A DNA stretch of 64,000 nucleotides from Rhyzopertha dominica (GCA_025024175.1 QCXZ01000064.1:25664286-25728285), one strand, 5' to 3'; positions 12,018-23,290 are shown, counted from the stretch's first letter. The notes: a model not told the origin generated them from the letters alone. Numbers and translations: made by a program.

Positions 12018-13660
12018 ATGACAAAAAANAAAGATGTAAAAGTGTCAAGCGTTAACAGCGCGAATTCATCATCGGAGGCGGTTGATTTGCAAGATTTAGT
12101 AAAGTCATTAGCGGAAAGTATGTTAGTTATGCAACAAAGCGTTGCACAGATTGCAGATACTGTACAAAAACAAACATTAAGATCAGATCCAGCTGAAATA
12201 AGGCAAATTCAGGTTTCATCTGCTTTAGGAAACGAGATCAATTCAGTACCAGATAAAAGTTATGTGTCGCGTTGGAAAGATCGAGGTTACCAAACCATTT
12301 GTTTTGGCCAAAGTAATGTACATCCGATGTCATTCTTAAAAAAATTAAAACGCGCATTCGAGGAGGCTGGCGTACCTGAAGANGCGAAAGTGGGTTTAGC
12401 TATAGATTGTTTAAGGGGATCAGCAGCTGACTGGGCTGAATATAAGGAGAAATCTTTCAATAATTTTGATAAATTTGAAGAAGCTTTTCGTGTTAGGTAT
12501 TGGAGTGTAGAGAGCGAACGAGAATTATTTTATAAATTAAAATACAGCGAATTTGTGGGGGGTAGTCGCGCAGACTATTTACTACGATTGGTAGGCGAGG
12601 CATCGTATCTCACTGAACCGGTAGATGAAAGTGTACTAGTTCAGTGGCTATCAAAACATTTTTCTGAAGAAATACAGAGAGGAATTTGTTTGGGCGATTA
12701 CAAAACTATAGATGAATTGGAGAGATATTTAAGAAAAATAGATAACACTACGAGAACAACTGAAAACAAAAGAGACAGTAGTTATTGGCGGAATACAGAT
12801 GGTAGGCGCGAACAGAATCGTGGCAACGTAGGTCAGGGCGGAACACATAGAAATGTTGTGACATCGCGGGGAAATGAAAATGGTGTCGAAACGCGAACGC
12901 GAGAAAATTTTAATAGTCCAGTAAATGAAAACCAAAAAAATAATACAAACGACAGAAGAAATTTTCCAGTTAATCTTATGTCTAGAGTAATCACAGAGCA
13001 AAATGAATTGTTGTCTGATTCGGAGGCCGAAGAAACAGAAAGGGATACATTTTTGTCACCAGTTGTTAATGTAAAAATATCAGGGGAAGTTTTTGAGGCG
13101 TTAATTGACACAGGCAGTCAAGTATCTGCTATATCAGAAACATTTGCGAATTATGTAGAAAATCGAGATGGAAAATTACCCGTGTTCCCGATTTCCAATG
13201 CTACCGTATCAGTTGCGTTTAGTAATAAAACCCAGCGTGTAACAAAAGAAGTTTTTCTTTCTGTCATGTTAAACGACAGAATTTTTGAGATAGTCTGTAT
13301 AGTTGTACCAGGGCTAAATAGGGACATTATTATCGGATGTGATTGGTTGGCTAGAGTAGGAGCACTTTTAGATTTTGAAAATATGTCATTAAATATTCCA
13401 GAAAAGGAAGGGAAGTTAATGGTAACGTTTAAGTTAGAGAAACAAAAGGAGAAAACTTTGTGTTTAAATGAGGTTCGTGCAAATACTGGTATACTACGTC
13501 ATCAGTATTCAGAAGCAGAGTTGCGCTTGGCGGCTGAGAAAGCTCAAGGGCTCGGTACCGAGGAAAAGCAAGAGTTAGCAAAGTTGTTGATTGAATATCG
13601 CGATATATTTTCAGAAGAACCGGGTAGAACGGACAAATACTGTCATGAGATTAAAATGGG
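12018..13660 (+). CDS. gag: Gag-protease ORF of gypsy element A
   Basis: The ORF is open from 11991; the first ATG in frame is at 12018, which I take as the start. It encodes a Gag capsid-type region without an obvious CCHC knuckle, then a hydrophilic Asn/Arg-rich stretch. Near the residues encoded around 13105 it has an aspartic-protease motif, LIDTGSQVSAI. The conserved protease flap and tail (DIIIGCDWLA) follow at about 13325. The last residues, KYCHEIKMG, are the start of a reverse transcriptase. The frame then runs straight into integrase sequence and stops at 13719-13721. Two n positions fall inside it. Because the frame survived, this deleted element may have lost pol late or been under selection for Gag. 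Confidence 0.85.
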
Positions 13661-14315
13661 GGTTCCAAAGTCCGTATTATCTGACAATGGGACGCAATTC
13701 CACTCCGATAGTTGGAAATAGGAGCTTAGCGAACTGGGAATCAGAATTCGTCATACTTCTATTTACTTTCCACAGGGGAAACCCTACCGAAAGGTCGAAT
13801 AGAGAGATAGGTCGTCTCCTCAGGTCGTATTGCAATGAAAAACATACAGCATGGGCGACACGGCTATCAGATATTGAACTATGTCTAAATAACGTGCTTC
13901 ACGAAAGTACAGGGTTTTGAGATTTGGGACTTGCGAACCAAACGCGATTCATAAATTAATCGAATATCCTCAAATTATTACAGAAAAACCAGACTTACAG
14001 CGAGTATGGCATTTGGCTTACGATAAAATGACATCAAAGCTGAGGCGCAAGCGAGAGAAGGGGGTTAGGAATGATAGAGTAAAATTTACTGTAGGAGACG
14101 CTGTTTTGGTGCGTCAGCATCCTTTGTCGTCTTCGGAGAGTTCAGTCATTAAAAAGTTCTTTCTGTTATTTGAAGGACCTTATTATATTGTAAAATGTGT
14201 TGGTTCAAATTCTTACCTGGTGGGTAATCGCGATGGTTCCAATGCTCGCGTTCAAAACATTATAAACCTAAAACCTTTTAAGGAATTAAAAGTTCCAGAC
14301 GATATCAAAAACTAA
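13661..14315 (+). pseudogene. Integrase remnant of gypsy element A
   Basis: The remnant opens with VLSDNGTQF, the second Asp of the integrase core. Frame changes follow around 13720 and 13800, then a stretch ending LNNVLHESTGF, typical of gypsy integrases. A separate open piece at 13917-14315 carries the C-terminal domain with VLVRQHPLSS and the beta-rich tail (FEGPYYIV). The zinc-binding N-terminus and first catalytic Asp are missing because of the deletion. Confidence 0.85.
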
Positions 14316-14513
14316 AAAAGTAATACTGAATTTCCTTATTGTTTGGATTTCTGGATCTCTGATTTTCTGTTCGATTTATTATTGAATTTTCGTTTCTCAT
14401 ATAAACTTGTTAATGTTCTGATAAATATGTTTGTATGTCTTGTTTATTTGTTAGTTTAAGTTAGTAGTAGGGGCAGGTTTACCTTCGAAACTACAATTCA
14501 ATAAGGGGGTAAA

Positions 14514-14839
14514 TGTGGCGGTTGCGTTTCAAATGTGCGCGCGAGTGTGCGGTTTGAACAAGAGAGGGCGCTGCACGGAGTGGATTGGAATTCAAAAGAA
14601 GGAGGTGTGTGATTGCCCATCCCTATTCGAGGGTGTGCGCGGCGATGGACAGGTCGGTGAACAGCACGCTGCTGTTCCACCGCACAAAGTGATCGTTTAG
14701 TTGTATTTTGCCATTAGTTTTTGTAGAAAACGAAAGTTGTAGTTTTCTTAATAAATAGTTAAATTACCTGTGGTCTCGGATTTCATTCAAAAGCTGGCAG
14801 GAGGACCCACCCCACCCAACGAGAAAAGAGTGCATAGCA
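14514..14839 (+). repeat. Gypsy element A 3' LTR
   Basis: This is the longer 326-bp copy. The polypurine tract ATAAGGGGGTAAA precedes it at about 14501-14513. It ends GCATAGCA and is followed by CATT. Confidence 0.9.
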
Positions 14840-14843
14840 CATT

Positions 14844-15479
14844 GCTACACCAGCTTTGATAACGAAAGATTACATCTTGGGGAGGAAATGACAGTCTTAC
14901 ATAGCGATTTATATACTCTTCCAGAAGTTACTGTATATAAATGATTTAAATTGTAAATTAAAAACACATTTGACAGTTTGTTTGGTAGTATTATACGCAG
15001 TTTGGAAATTACCTATATTAATCGTGCTATAATGGCCAAAAACAGGGTATGTGTAAACTATAAATCAAGAATGTCTCACTCCCCTAAATCATTATATATA
15101 GAATTATATATTAAATTGAATATTATGATCGTTATAGTTTGAATTTCTTGATTTCATTAGGGTATTTTGACCTTATAAAACTTATATTTCAAGCTTTCGA
15201 ATGATTTATCTCTAGTAAGTATAGTAATTGTAGTTCCCCAAGGAAGACTAGAGATTAATTAGTCGAAACCTTGGAAGTACTCATTTACTCACGCTTTATA
15301 ATGTTGATGTAACCTCATTAATTCAACATGTTTAAATTAAAGATATACTTAAGCTCTAAGAAAAAAGTACACTACTGAATGATTTTTTCATCAAGTCTAC
15401 ATAGCTGCAAACCAGTCCTGATACTGAAATAATAAAGCTATATGTCAGCAAATCTTATATCCAAGAGTATAATCTCTCC
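14844..15479. other. Decayed LINE interior, no readable gene
   Basis: This lies between the endonuclease and reverse-transcriptase relics and is probably the degraded middle of the same LINE. I see no confident protein motif. A short inverted GGTTTCGACT-like segment near 15240-15270 was not explained. Confidence 0.4.
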
Positions 15480-16330
15480 TCCCACCCACAGTCAGGATTT
15501 CTATCACAACATAGTTATGCTACAGCTTTATTAAAGATCGCCGATGACATCACGCCTGCACTAAACCACCAACCTACCGTGTTAATACTGTTAGACTACG
15601 CAGATGCGTTCGACAGGATTAGACATGACTTACTTCTTGCAATCCTCCATAATTTCGATTTCAGTAAAGACCTGTATCATTTTTACATCATTACTTGCGT
15701 AGAAGAAAATGAAGGGTTAAGTATGATGTCATTCTAAGGTGATATTTGTCAGTGGTGTGCCACAGAACTCAATATTGGGTCCATTATTGTTTTCACCTTA
15801 CATATCCAATTTCATAAACTGAGCAGTTGCAAATCGTAGAATCTTGCATCAATACAGCTAATAAAGTTACTAATCACTATGTCAGTTATCTTCAGATTAT
15901 TGCCTCACAGTTAATCCTTTCAAGTTACGCCTTTTTGCAGCAAATGCACGCGTCATATACGGTAGCAGTTAATCGGAATATAAAAGTCAACCTACTGTGG
16001 ATACTGCTTGAATCCTGGGACTTGAAATTTAACAAATACCCAAATGTGATTATACCTATAGGCAAAACATTTTATTACCGCAAATTACTTTACGGTTGCT
16101 GAAAATTATTGGATTTTAAACTAAGATGACACTGTGCGAAGCTTTCGTCTTATCGCTTCTAAATTTTTGTGACTTAGCGTCGTCTATGGTCCATGCATTA
16201 TTATACAAAACTTCGAACCACTAGACGAATAGAAAATAGTTGCGTACGATTTATTTACAATCTGACCAAAAGAACAATACATTATTGGCAAAATGAGTTA
16301 ACTTGATTGGATACCACTATACGTATCCGT
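15480..16330 (+). pseudogene. Jockey/CR1-type LINE reverse transcriptase relic
   Basis: Plus-strand reading gives QSGFLSQHSYATALL, then VLILLDYADAFDRIRH, the conserved palm strand carrying the first catalytic Asp. SGVPQ-like sequence in a shifted frame follows near 15755. About 300 bases on comes a C-terminal stretch with KLTLCEAFVLSLLNFCD, typical of jockey-like LINE C-termini. Several stops and indels make it dead. With the endonuclease piece at 10892 it appears to be one old LINE split by later insertions. Confidence 0.8.
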
Positions 16331-16677
16331 AGATTCCAACACTAAAGTCCATTAATACACACTACTACAGGCGTTTCTAATTATCTACAAAAGAAACTCT
16401 GCTTTAGAAGTTCATCTCTAGTTAATTTCGTAATATCAATGAAACTACTCGGCCAAAATACCGCGACATAAAAATTCGCTTTTTAAAAGGGTCATTTTNA
16501 TATGTTGCCTGCTAGGTTGTCAATTTTCTTATAGGCTCACGGCAACATACACATTATTAAATTAAAAAAAAATTCAGTAACTTTTAGTTGACGGTTCCTT
16601 AAACATAACTTTTTCTACTTAATTGATATATATTATAAATATAATATTACAAGAGTGATATTTATTAGAGTTACAAA

Positions 16678-16773
16678 CCTATATATGTATTAAAAAGTAT
16701 TGCCAGCTTTGATCAGATTAGGCCCCGGGACCTTTTGATTACTAGTCAAACGTGCTAACCAATGCACCATCAC
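16678..16773 (-). repeat. tRNA-derived SINE-like unit, copy 1
   Basis: On the minus strand the unit reads GGTGCATTGGTTAGCACG, resembling a tRNA D-arm and A box. About 25 bases later comes GGTCCCGGG followed by CCTAATC, in the B-box position. The B box is degenerate and no cloverleaf closes, so this is not a functional tRNA gene. A second copy in the same orientation lies about 320 bp away. Confidence 0.45.
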
Positions 16774-16996
16774 AGCCCAATTCAAATTCTAGGTCAAAGT
16801 GGCATATATGCGTCAAACTATACGACATCTCACATACTGACGCCATCTGGCACATTTGTAGCTGAATCGCTGGTCGCTCAGTATTTTTTAACTTCGGAGC
16901 GTAATTCTTTACTATGGCCAGATTCTGAAGACAAAAGATAATATTCACCTGAATGTATTTTAAATTTACATAAGTGATACTTATTGGGGCAACTGG

Positions 16997-17093
16997 CCTA
17001 TATATGTACTGAAAAAGTATTACCAGCTTCGACCAATTTAGAACCCGGGACCTTTTGATTACTACTTAAACGTGCTAACCACTGCACCATCAC
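16997..17093 (-). repeat. tRNA-derived SINE-like unit, copy 2
   Basis: This is the same 97-bp unit as 16678-16773 with scattered substitutions. The minus strand reads GGTGCAGTGGTTAGCACG and later GGTCCCGGGTTCTAAAT, slightly closer to tRNA A and B boxes than copy 1. The shared flank CCTATATATGTA sits at the same relative place in both copies. Confidence 0.5.
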
Positions 17094-18615
17094 CACTGGT
17101 GAAATATATTTATTTATTACACTTCATATTTTACCCCATAAATAGTTTACATTTTTTGTGCACCACATGGTTTAGCATATACCACGGTATGGGTAGGTTT
17201 GATCATTTGTTGGCACATTGTTTCTGTATCTACTAATGCTCATGAACAAATATTTATTTATTAATTTATAAATTCAATGACTTAGATGTTATATCCTATT
17301 AAGGGTTTATTTTCACTGCTGATACAAGTCACATAGCCTTATATATAAAATCTGTCATAATTTCAAGAACTTATGTACGCTGAAAATGTATTGTTTACTT
17401 GTTCCTTTTAAATTATAGTATATGCATCTTTATTTTTCGTATGATGTTAAGATTATGCCGGAATAGATATAAACTGTTTTTTAAATTTATCCAGACAAAT
17501 TTTCCTACAATATTTAAACATCATACTTTGGTGTAGATTAGATCTGAATAAACTCATCGTATTTGCATAGGCAGTCGAAAAATTTTTCCTTAAGCAATTT
17601 GTGTTTTGACGTTTATTTCCTCATTCCGTCAATTACTTACTTAAAAACAACTCTGCGATGGCGTGTAATGGAACTATTTATTTTTATTTACAATTAAGTA
17701 TTTGGTATTTTGAAACTGACCACCGCCATCGTATCGACCCACATTAAATTTTCGCAACAAAGAGCTTTCCTCCGGAACGTTCAGGAATTTTATACGCTAT
17801 TCAATGCTAAATCTCCGGATTTGTCAGGGGCAAACACAGAGCGGAAAAAGGAACCCAAAAATATCCCCCTTTAACAAACAATACAGCGACTTCAATCAGG
17901 TTTCCTCGTCTCTTTTGTCATTCCTCTATTCACGTTCTCCTCTCCGATAGTCCGGATAACTAAAGGCGGAAGCCTCCTGTGGGTTAACGAGGGTGCATTC
18001 CGCACTTGCAAAAACAGCTATCGATAAGCGAGGCGACTTGAAGTCTTCGATATTGTTTGTGGAAGGTGGAAGGGAGGGGGGGGGGCAAAAGGATCCTAGC
18101 ATTTACTATGTAAAACGATAGCGCCATCAGCTCCTCTCCTTGGATATGTAAATGAATTTGTACAAGGACATAATACGAGTAAAACGCGCTATTATAGGTA
18201 AAATAAGGAATTAAATGCAAACTGTCCCCTAAGAATTAACTGTCTATATTCCTGCTTAATGTTTATTAAAAAAATATAGGAAAAACGGTATTAAGCAGCC
18301 TTTGCTAATAACAGGTCAGTAGACGATTACATCTTCATGATAAAGCACAGAAACGGAACAAACATGTTCGTTTTGTCAACAGACTTAAAGAAAGTACATG
18401 TTGATTATGGTTATGCGAAAACCTATCTAACGAGCCCTCAAAGAGCCCGATCCGTTGAGCCATTCTCGAGCTATGAGTGCGATAAGACATTAAACAAAGT
18501 GCGCACATTAGCGCCTTTTCTTGACAAATAAAGTAAAAAATGCGTAAGAAAACTAACACGCTATCAAAAAAAAGTAGTAACATTGCCATTTATACTGCCA
18601 TATACAGCTACCCTA
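17094..18615. other. Intergenic DNA, no supported gene
   Basis: A GC-richer patch at about 17700-18110 interrupts AT-rich sequence and includes a run of G near 18076. Short ORFs there (18220-17984 minus; 18337-18531 plus) have no recognisable motif. Confidence 0.4.
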
Positions 18616-19210
18616 GTGGCAACAACAAAACCAGCAGGACTTGATCAACTTGCTAGACAACTTAGAAGGTAATTTATCAGAAAACTTGCAAACCATAAAT
18701 TATAACAAAACCACTGTCATTATTAGAGATCCCCTTAGCGAATAAATGTCAATGACAGGTAGTATATATAGAATAGGAGTCCGAAATAAAACCATAAAAT
18801 GAAATATCTGGGAACTTGCATAACTAGCATACTCAACCGCACAGAATCTTTCAAAGAGCTGGCCTGGAGCATCTATACATGTATAATCTTGCCCATCATG
18901 CCGCTATTACCAAAGCTAACAGAGGAAGCCTAAAAAACGTAGAAAGGAATATCGTACAAATATTGGCCAAAACTGTTAAGGAAACCTAGAAAATGCGGAC
19001 AACAGAACTTCTGGAAGGAAGGACCCTCACAAAAAGGACAAAATATATGATGTAATGAAATATCTTCACAGCTTGGGAAATGAACGGAATAAGTTCAAAG
19101 TAGGAGGATCTTCCTATAGACGTGATCAGAAAATGCAAACCATAGGAAGACAATAAATGAGGACGTCCTAAACTTGTACGCCACCGAAACCTACAGCTCG
19201 TCCGAGGAGA
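18616..19210 (+). pseudogene. LINE C-terminal relic
   Basis: Frame-shifted plus-strand reading gives KYLGTCITS, then IYTCIILPIM, then VERNIVQILAKTVKET and TTELLEGRTLTKRT. This order matches the thumb and post-RT part of LINEs encoding YLG...R...LRSI-type C-termini. There is no intact ORF longer than about 60 codons. Family assignment below LINE level is not possible here. Confidence 0.6.
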
Positions 19211-20151
19211 AAGAATAATGCAGCAGAACTAAGCCAGCATCAAACATAGAAACATCCAAGGAAAACATTCACTAGTTGCTAGTTGAGTGTACCTCGATAA
19301 GTCGAAAACCTCTCCGTTCCAATCCCCAGCTTTTCGTAAAATGCGCTGTTTAGCGGCCATTAGCAACAAGCATGTCGCTCCTCCAACCCATTCTAATATT
19401 AAGTGTAAGAAGTAAGTGCAGTTTTCAACTGCGAAATACCAGTGAAGTCACTCTTGTACCTGAACAGTATTAAAATTAGGAAAAACATTACACATCCCTT
19501 GTGCAACCCTGACGTGAGTCCCCTAGATTTTGTTTTGTTCATCCAGTGGAAGCAATAATTCCGATTTAGTGACTGCAACACCATGCGTTCCAACTGCTGA
19601 ATCATCTTGAGAAACATGGCGTATTTAATGGCATTGCTTTTTTTTTAAATATATGTTTCTTTTGTGAGCTGCTTTTGTGTGCAGGAATTTTGACATAGCC
19701 CCCGTATACTTGATTCAAACAAGTTGGTAGTTGTCTACCAGCAAGAAAGTTACATCGTTAAGATGATAGACGATCTATTATTTAAGATCATTACTGGACA
19801 ACACCTTCAAATGTTTTAATAAAATTAGATCCCAAGGCAGTAGATTTGTAAATACCAAATTTCTAACAAGTAGAAGCGGTATAAATTGCATTATGTGATG
19901 CAGAGGTTTAAAAAAAGCAATTAATATTATAAAAAAAATCACAAAGTGAAATCATAGTATTCCTAAATGTATTCATATTTCTCAGTATGCTGTAACATTT
20001 TCCTTTAGTGTTAGGCAACAATTGGGTATTATCACTTTTTTTGAAAATTACGTAAAATGAATCTTGAAGTGCATATATATCGTACGCCACGTTAAAAAAA
20101 AACAATAAATATATTAAGGTACAGAATTTCAGGACTGAAATTCGAATCTTA
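19211..20151. other. AT-rich DNA, no supported gene
   Basis: ORFs at 19617-19399 and 20180-19908 (both minus) have no recognisable domain or splice signals. Nothing else was identified. Confidence 0.4.
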
Positions 20152-20350
20152 GGAGTCACCGCCAAAACGCTTCTATCCAAGGTTATTCAACTCGTGACGT
20201 CAACTGTCATGTAAACATTACCGAGGAGCGTGCTGTTTAATAGTGTAGTATCATTCTTATATTGGAAAAGCTTTTGTGTGGTGTTTATTGAAATGATGNT
20301 GTAAGAGGTCGCACCAAAAAGTGATTTGTGTAGTTTTACAAGCATCTATT

Positions 20351-20687
20351 ATGTATGGAAAACAAAACAAGTGTTGTTTAGTACATGGTTATAAAAGTAC
20401 TCCAGTCAGTACAGCTAACAAAATTTTTGTAACCGTTCCTCGAGATTATCAACGTATGAAAAAGGGGCGTGATATGCCGAAATCGCAAACTTTGTTTTTC
20501 TGTTGTGAAGATCATCTTGATTCTTACTGTAAGATTTATTATTATATTCATGGTTATAAGCGTTTACCATTCAGTTTCCATTTTGTTATAGCTTGAAGAG
20601 GATATGAAAAATTATATGCGTTTTAAGTTGATAGAGGGAAATATTATAATAAAAAACGACGTTGTTCCCCATATATTCGACTGTTAG
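20351..20687 (+). pseudogene. THAP-like zinc-finger exons of a transposase
   Basis: From the ATG at 20351 the protein has an early CC-x(4) pattern (NKCCLVHGYK), a VPRD segment and FFCCEDHLD, the C-terminal Cys/His part of a THAP-like domain. A 63-base stretch, 20529-20591, starts GTAAG and ends TTATAG and looks like a short intron. After it the reading resumes as EEDMKNYMRFK and DVVPHIFDC, a continuation common in insect THAP-type transposases. A TAG follows at 20685-20687. Joining across the putative intron does not keep frame exactly, so the copy is probably dead. Confidence 0.55.
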
Positions 20688-20880
20688 CTAGACAGGAAAC
20701 GAGCCGCAAGAGCCCAGAAAATAAATTGAAATTTATACTTATTCTGACCTCTAAAATAAATGTCAAGTTTAGGGTACATTTTTGATTCTTAAGTTTTTAT
20801 GATTACAAATAGTATGTTTCCAACAACCCACTGTTATCAAATTATCAATGCTAAGTTTATTTGATAAAAAGTTCACTTAC

Positions 20881-20978
20881 GCTGTTGCTTTTGCTTTTAC
20901 GTTCCTCATCTCCGCCGCGTTGAACCGCTCGTCGTTGTACAAAAATTCCATAACAATGAACATGCCTTCAGAAGTCAT
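20881..20978 (-). pseudogene. First exon of the second transposon protein
   Basis: Minus-strand reading from the ATG at 20978 gives MTSEGMFIVMEFLYNDERF then NAAEMRNVKAKA. It ends at a good donor, GC|GTAAGTG, at 20881/20880. From memory this N-terminus resembles the insect SWIM/YqaJ-type proteins that accompany THAP transposases in ISL2EU elements. Only this 98-base exon remains. The role in the family would be nuclease-like, but nothing catalytic is left here. Confidence 0.45.
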
Positions 20979-21635
20979 AACTCATAAGTATTTCACTTTT
21001 TCTTGGCGTATTTTAATTCGCTTGTCACAAAATGAATGCAAACAACAAACTGATAAATTTACGGGCTGAGGCTGACGCGTGACGCGCTGACCCCAGATGT
21101 AAACAAGCGGCCATTTACAAGACACCTGACGTCACGGCCAATATGTTCGCGTTTTGGCGGTCCCTTTAAATATTCACATTTTTAATATTAAAAATACACC
21201 TTACGATCCATTTTTTCGAATTTACAAGCTGTCACAGCTGTTTTGTGGATTAGATGCTAACTATTAATATGCAATTTAATAAAATATAAATACATGGCAA
21301 ATACCCAATTCTATTAAATGAAACTGCCAAACAATAGTGCGTAGTATAACATAATGTAAGTATTGCTTATTATTTTTTAAAGTACCTACAGATATTTACC
21401 TACCGAGATGAAACAATAATATTTCTACAGTGCAATTTCCAATACTCGAAATAACCTTCGGCATCGGTTTCGGGGCAGCTTTGTTTTCGTAGACATCGGA
21501 TTTCCCGAGAATAAATTATAACGTAGGCAGGCACCGTTATTTATCTAACGTTATCTCTCCAATGCCGGCGGTTTCTATTTTTGTGTCCACATTGCACGTA
21601 TTTTGACAACGAAAAATTACGGTATAGAGGCTTAC

Positions 21636-21737
21636 CTCTAAAGCTGGGTTTAGTTTTTGTTTAAGCTTGGTCCGAGGCTTGTATTTGAGCATTTCTCTGC
21701 CGGCAGGCGATGCAAATAGGTTGGCTAAATCCATGCT
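21636..21737 (-). CDS. Exon D of unrecognised host gene
   Basis: This is the most convincing splice-bounded exon in the window. On the minus strand a polypyrimidine tract ends TTTTCCTGTTTCAG, followed by 102 bases encoding 34 residues (SMDLANLFASPAGREMLKY, then a Lys-rich tail ending LNPALE), then the donor GTAAGC. Both ends are phase 0. The peptide is hydrophilic and basic after residue 17. I do not recognise the family. It joins in phase with exon C at 25917-25958. The frame also stays open past the donor to 21537, so read-through is the alternative. The next exon, to the left, was not found. Confidence 0.6.
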
Positions 21738-22357
21738 CTGAAACAGGAAAATAATTGTAAGACAGGTGCAGATAACACAAATCCGGAGTTGTATGTTCTT
21801 TCACTACGGTGAAGGAATTGAAAGCAAGAAAGGAGGCCATGGTAGTAGGAAGGATTGTAAATGTTCGAAACGTCTTGTTTGAAGAATAGTGTTCTTCGTG
21901 TTCTCCAGCATTTTCTAAATATTATTCAAATTTATCATCAGCAATTTCAAGCAAACAGTGTTGAATACGAGTAGGATGTACATTGAAATAATCATTGATA
22001 GCGCCATACAAGCTGACACCAAAACATAATAAATAGGTCCACACAAATAAAATACAATAACAAACACCAACAAATCAGCAGTTCATATTATTAGTGTTAG
22101 TTCTTACTTGGTTGAAACGCAAATAATTAAATGCGCTGAAGAAAGCAGTATCTTCTCTGCTTCTGAATATAATGACAGGACCAATATAAAAATAACATTT
22201 TTTTTAAATCAGCTAACATGTTCACCAAATCAGTATACAGTTACTAACCGATAGCATTTTCAAGTCAAATGATAATATATACAGGTATTAGTAATTAGCT
22301 TCTAATTAATTCTGTATGAACAGGATGATGAAACTGCAAATTAATTTGAGTGGTATA

Positions 22358-23070
22358 CAGGGTGTTCATGCTAACAGTCTACAATAGCTAACTTTTTTAT
22401 TTGAAATCGTAGAATAGTGGTTTAAATGGGAAATTTCCTCAGTTTCGAGAAGAATTTGACGGTGTTTACAAAAAAATTGAACATTATCTGTCAAAGATAT
22501 TGACTACAAATTTGTTATTTTAAATAGAACGACCCCACTTTTTATAGTGCATTCGAACAATGGCGTCGAATTAAACAAAAAAGTACTAAGGTACCACTAC
22601 CCTACAGTCATTTGTTTTTGGAGATATTTCAGGTAATATGATTTGTGTTCACGAAATCGTTTTAAATGGGAAAGAATTTGATGGTGTTTACAAAAAAAAA
22701 CAATTGAACATCATATTTTAAATAGAACGACCCCAATTTTTATAGCGCATTTTATTCACCAAATCAAATTAAACAAAAAAGTATAAAGATACCAACACCT
22801 TATAGTCATTTGTTTTTGAGATATTTCAGGTCAGGTCAGATCACGCTAACAGTATACGATTTCAAATAAAAAAGTTAGGTATTGTAGACTGTTTCGTGAA
22901 CATAAATTATATTACCCGAAATATATTAAAAACAAATCTTTGACAGATGATGTTCAATTGTTTTTTTTGCAAACACCATGTAATTCTTCACGAAAGATCA
23001 AGAATCTACCACTATTCTATGATTTTAAATAAAAAGTTAGCTATTGTAGACTGTTAGCTTAAACACCCTG
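22358..23070. mobile_element. MITE with long inverted repeats (713 bp)
   Basis: The left end, CAGGGTGTTCATGCTAACAG, and the right end are inverted copies over roughly 60 bases with few mismatches. Internal segments are also partly duplicated: the GAACGACCCCA motif occurs near 22530 and 22727, and TCATTTGTTTTTG near 22608 and 22805. No ORF is present. The target duplication is not clear (TA-like flanks at the left). It lies in an intron of the minus-strand gene. Confidence 0.7.
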
Positions 23071-23117
23071 CATATGTGGCAATAATAAGTGTAAGCTTAT
23101 ACAATTTAATAACAGAT

Positions 23118-23290
23118 TCACGTTATCTCTCTTTGATCGAGCAATGATTCAATAGCTTGAATAAGGTACAGCATCCCATCATAATAAGGAAGTGCGAAAT
23201 TAATTAAATGAAGTTTTTTGTCAACTCCTGGACTGGAACAGACCAGTCCCACGTCTCCCTCATCTCCTGATTTTTCGGTTTTAGATTTCT
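23118..23290 (-). CDS. Possible exon or coding relic
   Basis: A minus-strand open stretch reads KSKTEKSGDEGDVGLVCSS and then LHLINFALPYYDGMLYLI, ending LLDQREIT and a stop. Its composition looks protein-like. A modest acceptor (TTGTTCCCCATATCAAG) lies just upstream. In phase 0 it could follow exon C as an alternative terminal exon. No family is recognised, and a transposon origin is possible. Confidence 0.3.

Larger units (their letters stand above)
11341..14839 (+). mobile_element. Internally deleted Ty3/gypsy element
   Basis: This 3499-bp element has LTRs starting TGTGGCGG and ending GCATAGCA and is flanked by CATT on both sides (11337-11340 and 14840-14843). It has a complete gag-protease ORF and part of integrase. 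The reverse transcriptase, RNase H and the first part of integrase are absent, joined out near 13660. The 5' LTR is 261 bp and the 3' LTR 326 bp. The difference is one block of about 65 bp missing from the 5' copy after GTGGATTGGA. The element cannot be autonomous. Confidence 0.92.
20152..21164. mobile_element. THAP-type DNA transposon, internally deleted (ISL2EU-like)
   Basis: The two ends form imperfect inverted repeats: GGAGTCACCGCCAAAACGC at the left and the complement of GGGACCGCCAAAACGCG at the right. Each is followed inward by a TGACGTCA-like palindrome and TGTAAACA. Two protein-coding remnants converge, a THAP-like exon from the left and a second ORF from the right. Two converging ORFs of this kind suggest an ISL2EU-like element whose central part is lost. 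The target duplication was not resolved and the superfamily is an inference. Confidence 0.55.

Noticed and set aside
12729..13111. Minus-strand ORFs of about 90 codons opposite gag of gypsy element A
   Set aside because: They are antisense to a continuous Gag-protease frame and have no domain features.
16678..17093. Possible functional tRNA genes on the minus strand
   Set aside because: No closed acceptor stem or anticodon stem could be drawn and the B boxes are degenerate; a SINE origin fits better.
17700..18110. GC-richer patch considered as an exon or promoter
   Set aside because: No splice-bounded open frame or promoter motif was found on either strand.
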